Of a DNA stretch of 64,000 nucleotides, positions 62,701 through 64,000 are shown piece by piece. Source of the stretch: Balanoglossus misakiensis (taxonomy: Eukaryota > Hemichordata); NCBI GenBank assembly GCA_040954595.2, contig CM082592.2, positions 8,928,001 to 8,992,000 on the forward strand, written 5' to 3'. The translations under genes and the position numbers were made by a program. Each line of letters begins with the position of its first letter. Positions within the stretch are counted from its first letter, which is position 1. The notes under the pieces are model-generated. The model was not told where the DNA came from, made no database searches, and was given only the letters and a program-made list of their open reading frames with translations.

Positions 62701-64000
62701 ATTCAATTATAATCCGAGTGCGTGACACAGTTTACTCATTATCACCCGGGGGAATTTCAAATGAGAAATGTAATTAAACTCTCGTTAAGATGAATACTGA
62801 CGCTTCAATTTGATCTTTTTTTTCTCCTTGTCAATTATACTGTCTGAAGTTGCATCAAAACTGAATTGTGTGCGATACAGTGTGATATTCAGGTTAGGGT
62901 AGTCAGAGAACAGCAACAGGTTGGAGAACGCTGACAGAACCACGCCATATGGTTTTAATTATGACCTTCTAAATAACAACCACGATATGTTTACTGGTGC
63001 TCCGACATTTTTAGATAAATTTGCTTCCAGATGCAACAAAAACTGAAGTTTTAATAATATCATTGGTATAGTAGTGATAATTTTTTTACCAAAAACTTGA
63101 AGTTTTTTATTGGTGAAGGAATTCTCTTTTGAAATCGGTATAAACATGGATATATTTAGCTTTATCAGCGATACACACGGTAGCCAGTAGATACCAATGA
63201 ATAGGCATTTGATAATCATCACTGCAAACTGACAGTTCTATCAAAGCGTGAGAATACTGACAATTACAGGATTAATATTTTTTCAGGCAACCGACACAAA
63301 ACCAGTACGATGACATTAGAAATTTCACAGAACCTACCTGGTAGAGGTGTATATTTTGGTAAAAGCGCTGTATATCATGGTTATCCATTTTGGGTATGTT
63401 TCTATCATTTGCATACATGGTGTGAACGTCCAATTATTCTCTTTTTTCTCTCTCCTAAACTACACAACTTTGCCGGGCTACAAAATTACAGTCCTACATC
63501 TACGATGTCTACGGTAAAGTTGTGGAATTTCCGATCCAGCGCGTTTTCACGGAGGCATGATTTCCCTTTTTTCCTTTCAGCTGGTCGATGACGACATAGT
63601 TTTCCAAAATGTTATCCGGCGTATCACGACACACTGGCAGAGGACAAACATGTTGGGGGACTAGTATCAGCGTCAACCGCCTGACTCACACTGTACGTAC
63701 ATTCTATTATTATTCTAATATATGCAGATTTTCTGTAACATATGTTCCGAAATGAGCTCAGGCCCAGAAAGAGGCCAGTAACATATGCTGGTAGGCATCT
63801 CACCCTGACACTGTGTGGTACAGTTAACCAACGAAACGAGCATTTACATTAATTTGCCAAAATATGACATATAGTTTTTACCCAACAGGCATATCACCAT
63901 GCCAACGAAAATTCTATGCCAACAAAAATTCTATCATACATGCATACGTGTATTTTGGTATGACCCTCACTGTATAATAAACTGTGCTATTTTAGATTCT
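59737..64000. other. Upstream of exon 1: intron or 5' region
   Basis: 4.3 kb of AT-rich sequence. The only coding signal I can point to is the ATG-to-donor stretch at 63338-63418. No promoter motif can be called with confidence. Confidence 0.55.
63338..63418 (-). CDS. RIMBP: Candidate first coding exon
   Basis: Seen: an ATG in good context (CACACCATGT, A at -3), with an in-frame TAA 15 nt upstream. It opens 27 codons (MYANDRNIPKMDN, then HDIQRFYQNIHLYQ) ending in CAG|GTAGGT, phase 0, which fits the phase-0 acceptor of exon 1. A second in-frame ATG (AAAATGG) follows ten codons later. Inference only: an ATG-to-donor open stretch of this size can arise by chance. Confidence 0.33.

Overview
This is metazoan genomic DNA: AT-rich, intron-rich, with microsatellites and small dispersed repeats. 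It shows no operons or ribosome-binding sites. Almost the whole window is one gene on the minus strand, read from about 59.7 kb (possibly 63.4 kb) down to 0.43 kb and open at the low-coordinate end. I assembled 32 exons by hand. All have AG acceptors and GT donors, and their phases fit end to end to give 5316 nt, or 1772 codons, with no stop.

The predicted protein is a long-form RIM-binding protein (RIM-BP / RIMBP / Drosophila Rbp family), a scaffold of the presynaptic active zone. Reading 5' to 3' on the minus strand, exons 1-11 encode a coiled-coil N-terminal half. Exons 12-15 encode an acidic and Arg/Ser-rich linker. SH3-I is split over exons 16-17. Exons 18-22 encode an acidic linker. Three fibronectin type III domains follow (exons 23, 24 and 25+26), then an acidic, charged linker (27-30). 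SH3-II lies on exons 30-31 and SH3-III on exons 31-32. Known RIM-BPs use their SH3 domains to bind proline-rich motifs in RIM and in voltage-gated calcium channel tails. One long-form gene containing both the N-terminal coiled coils and all the SH3/FN3 domains suggests an invertebrate bilaterian, probably marine (lophotrochozoan or invertebrate deuterostome). I cannot name the species.

The introns hold the less ordinary material. Two in-frame microexon candidates stand out: 24 nt at 13410-13433, and 45 nt of His/Arg codons at 3991-4035. There are several weaker microexon candidates. Possible alternative first exons lie at 63338-63418, 56787-56828 and 32801-32857. There is a small MITE-like repeat family with TTAACCCT ends, two long hairpins, a diverged local duplication, RFX/X-box-like palindromes, G-rich tracts and several microsatellites. 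I saw no bacterial-type system, CRISPR, rRNA or tRNA, and no second gene I could support. Intron 5 (15.9 kb) and intron 8 (9 kb in number, 7.7 kb in length) are the longest stretches without firm coding sequence.
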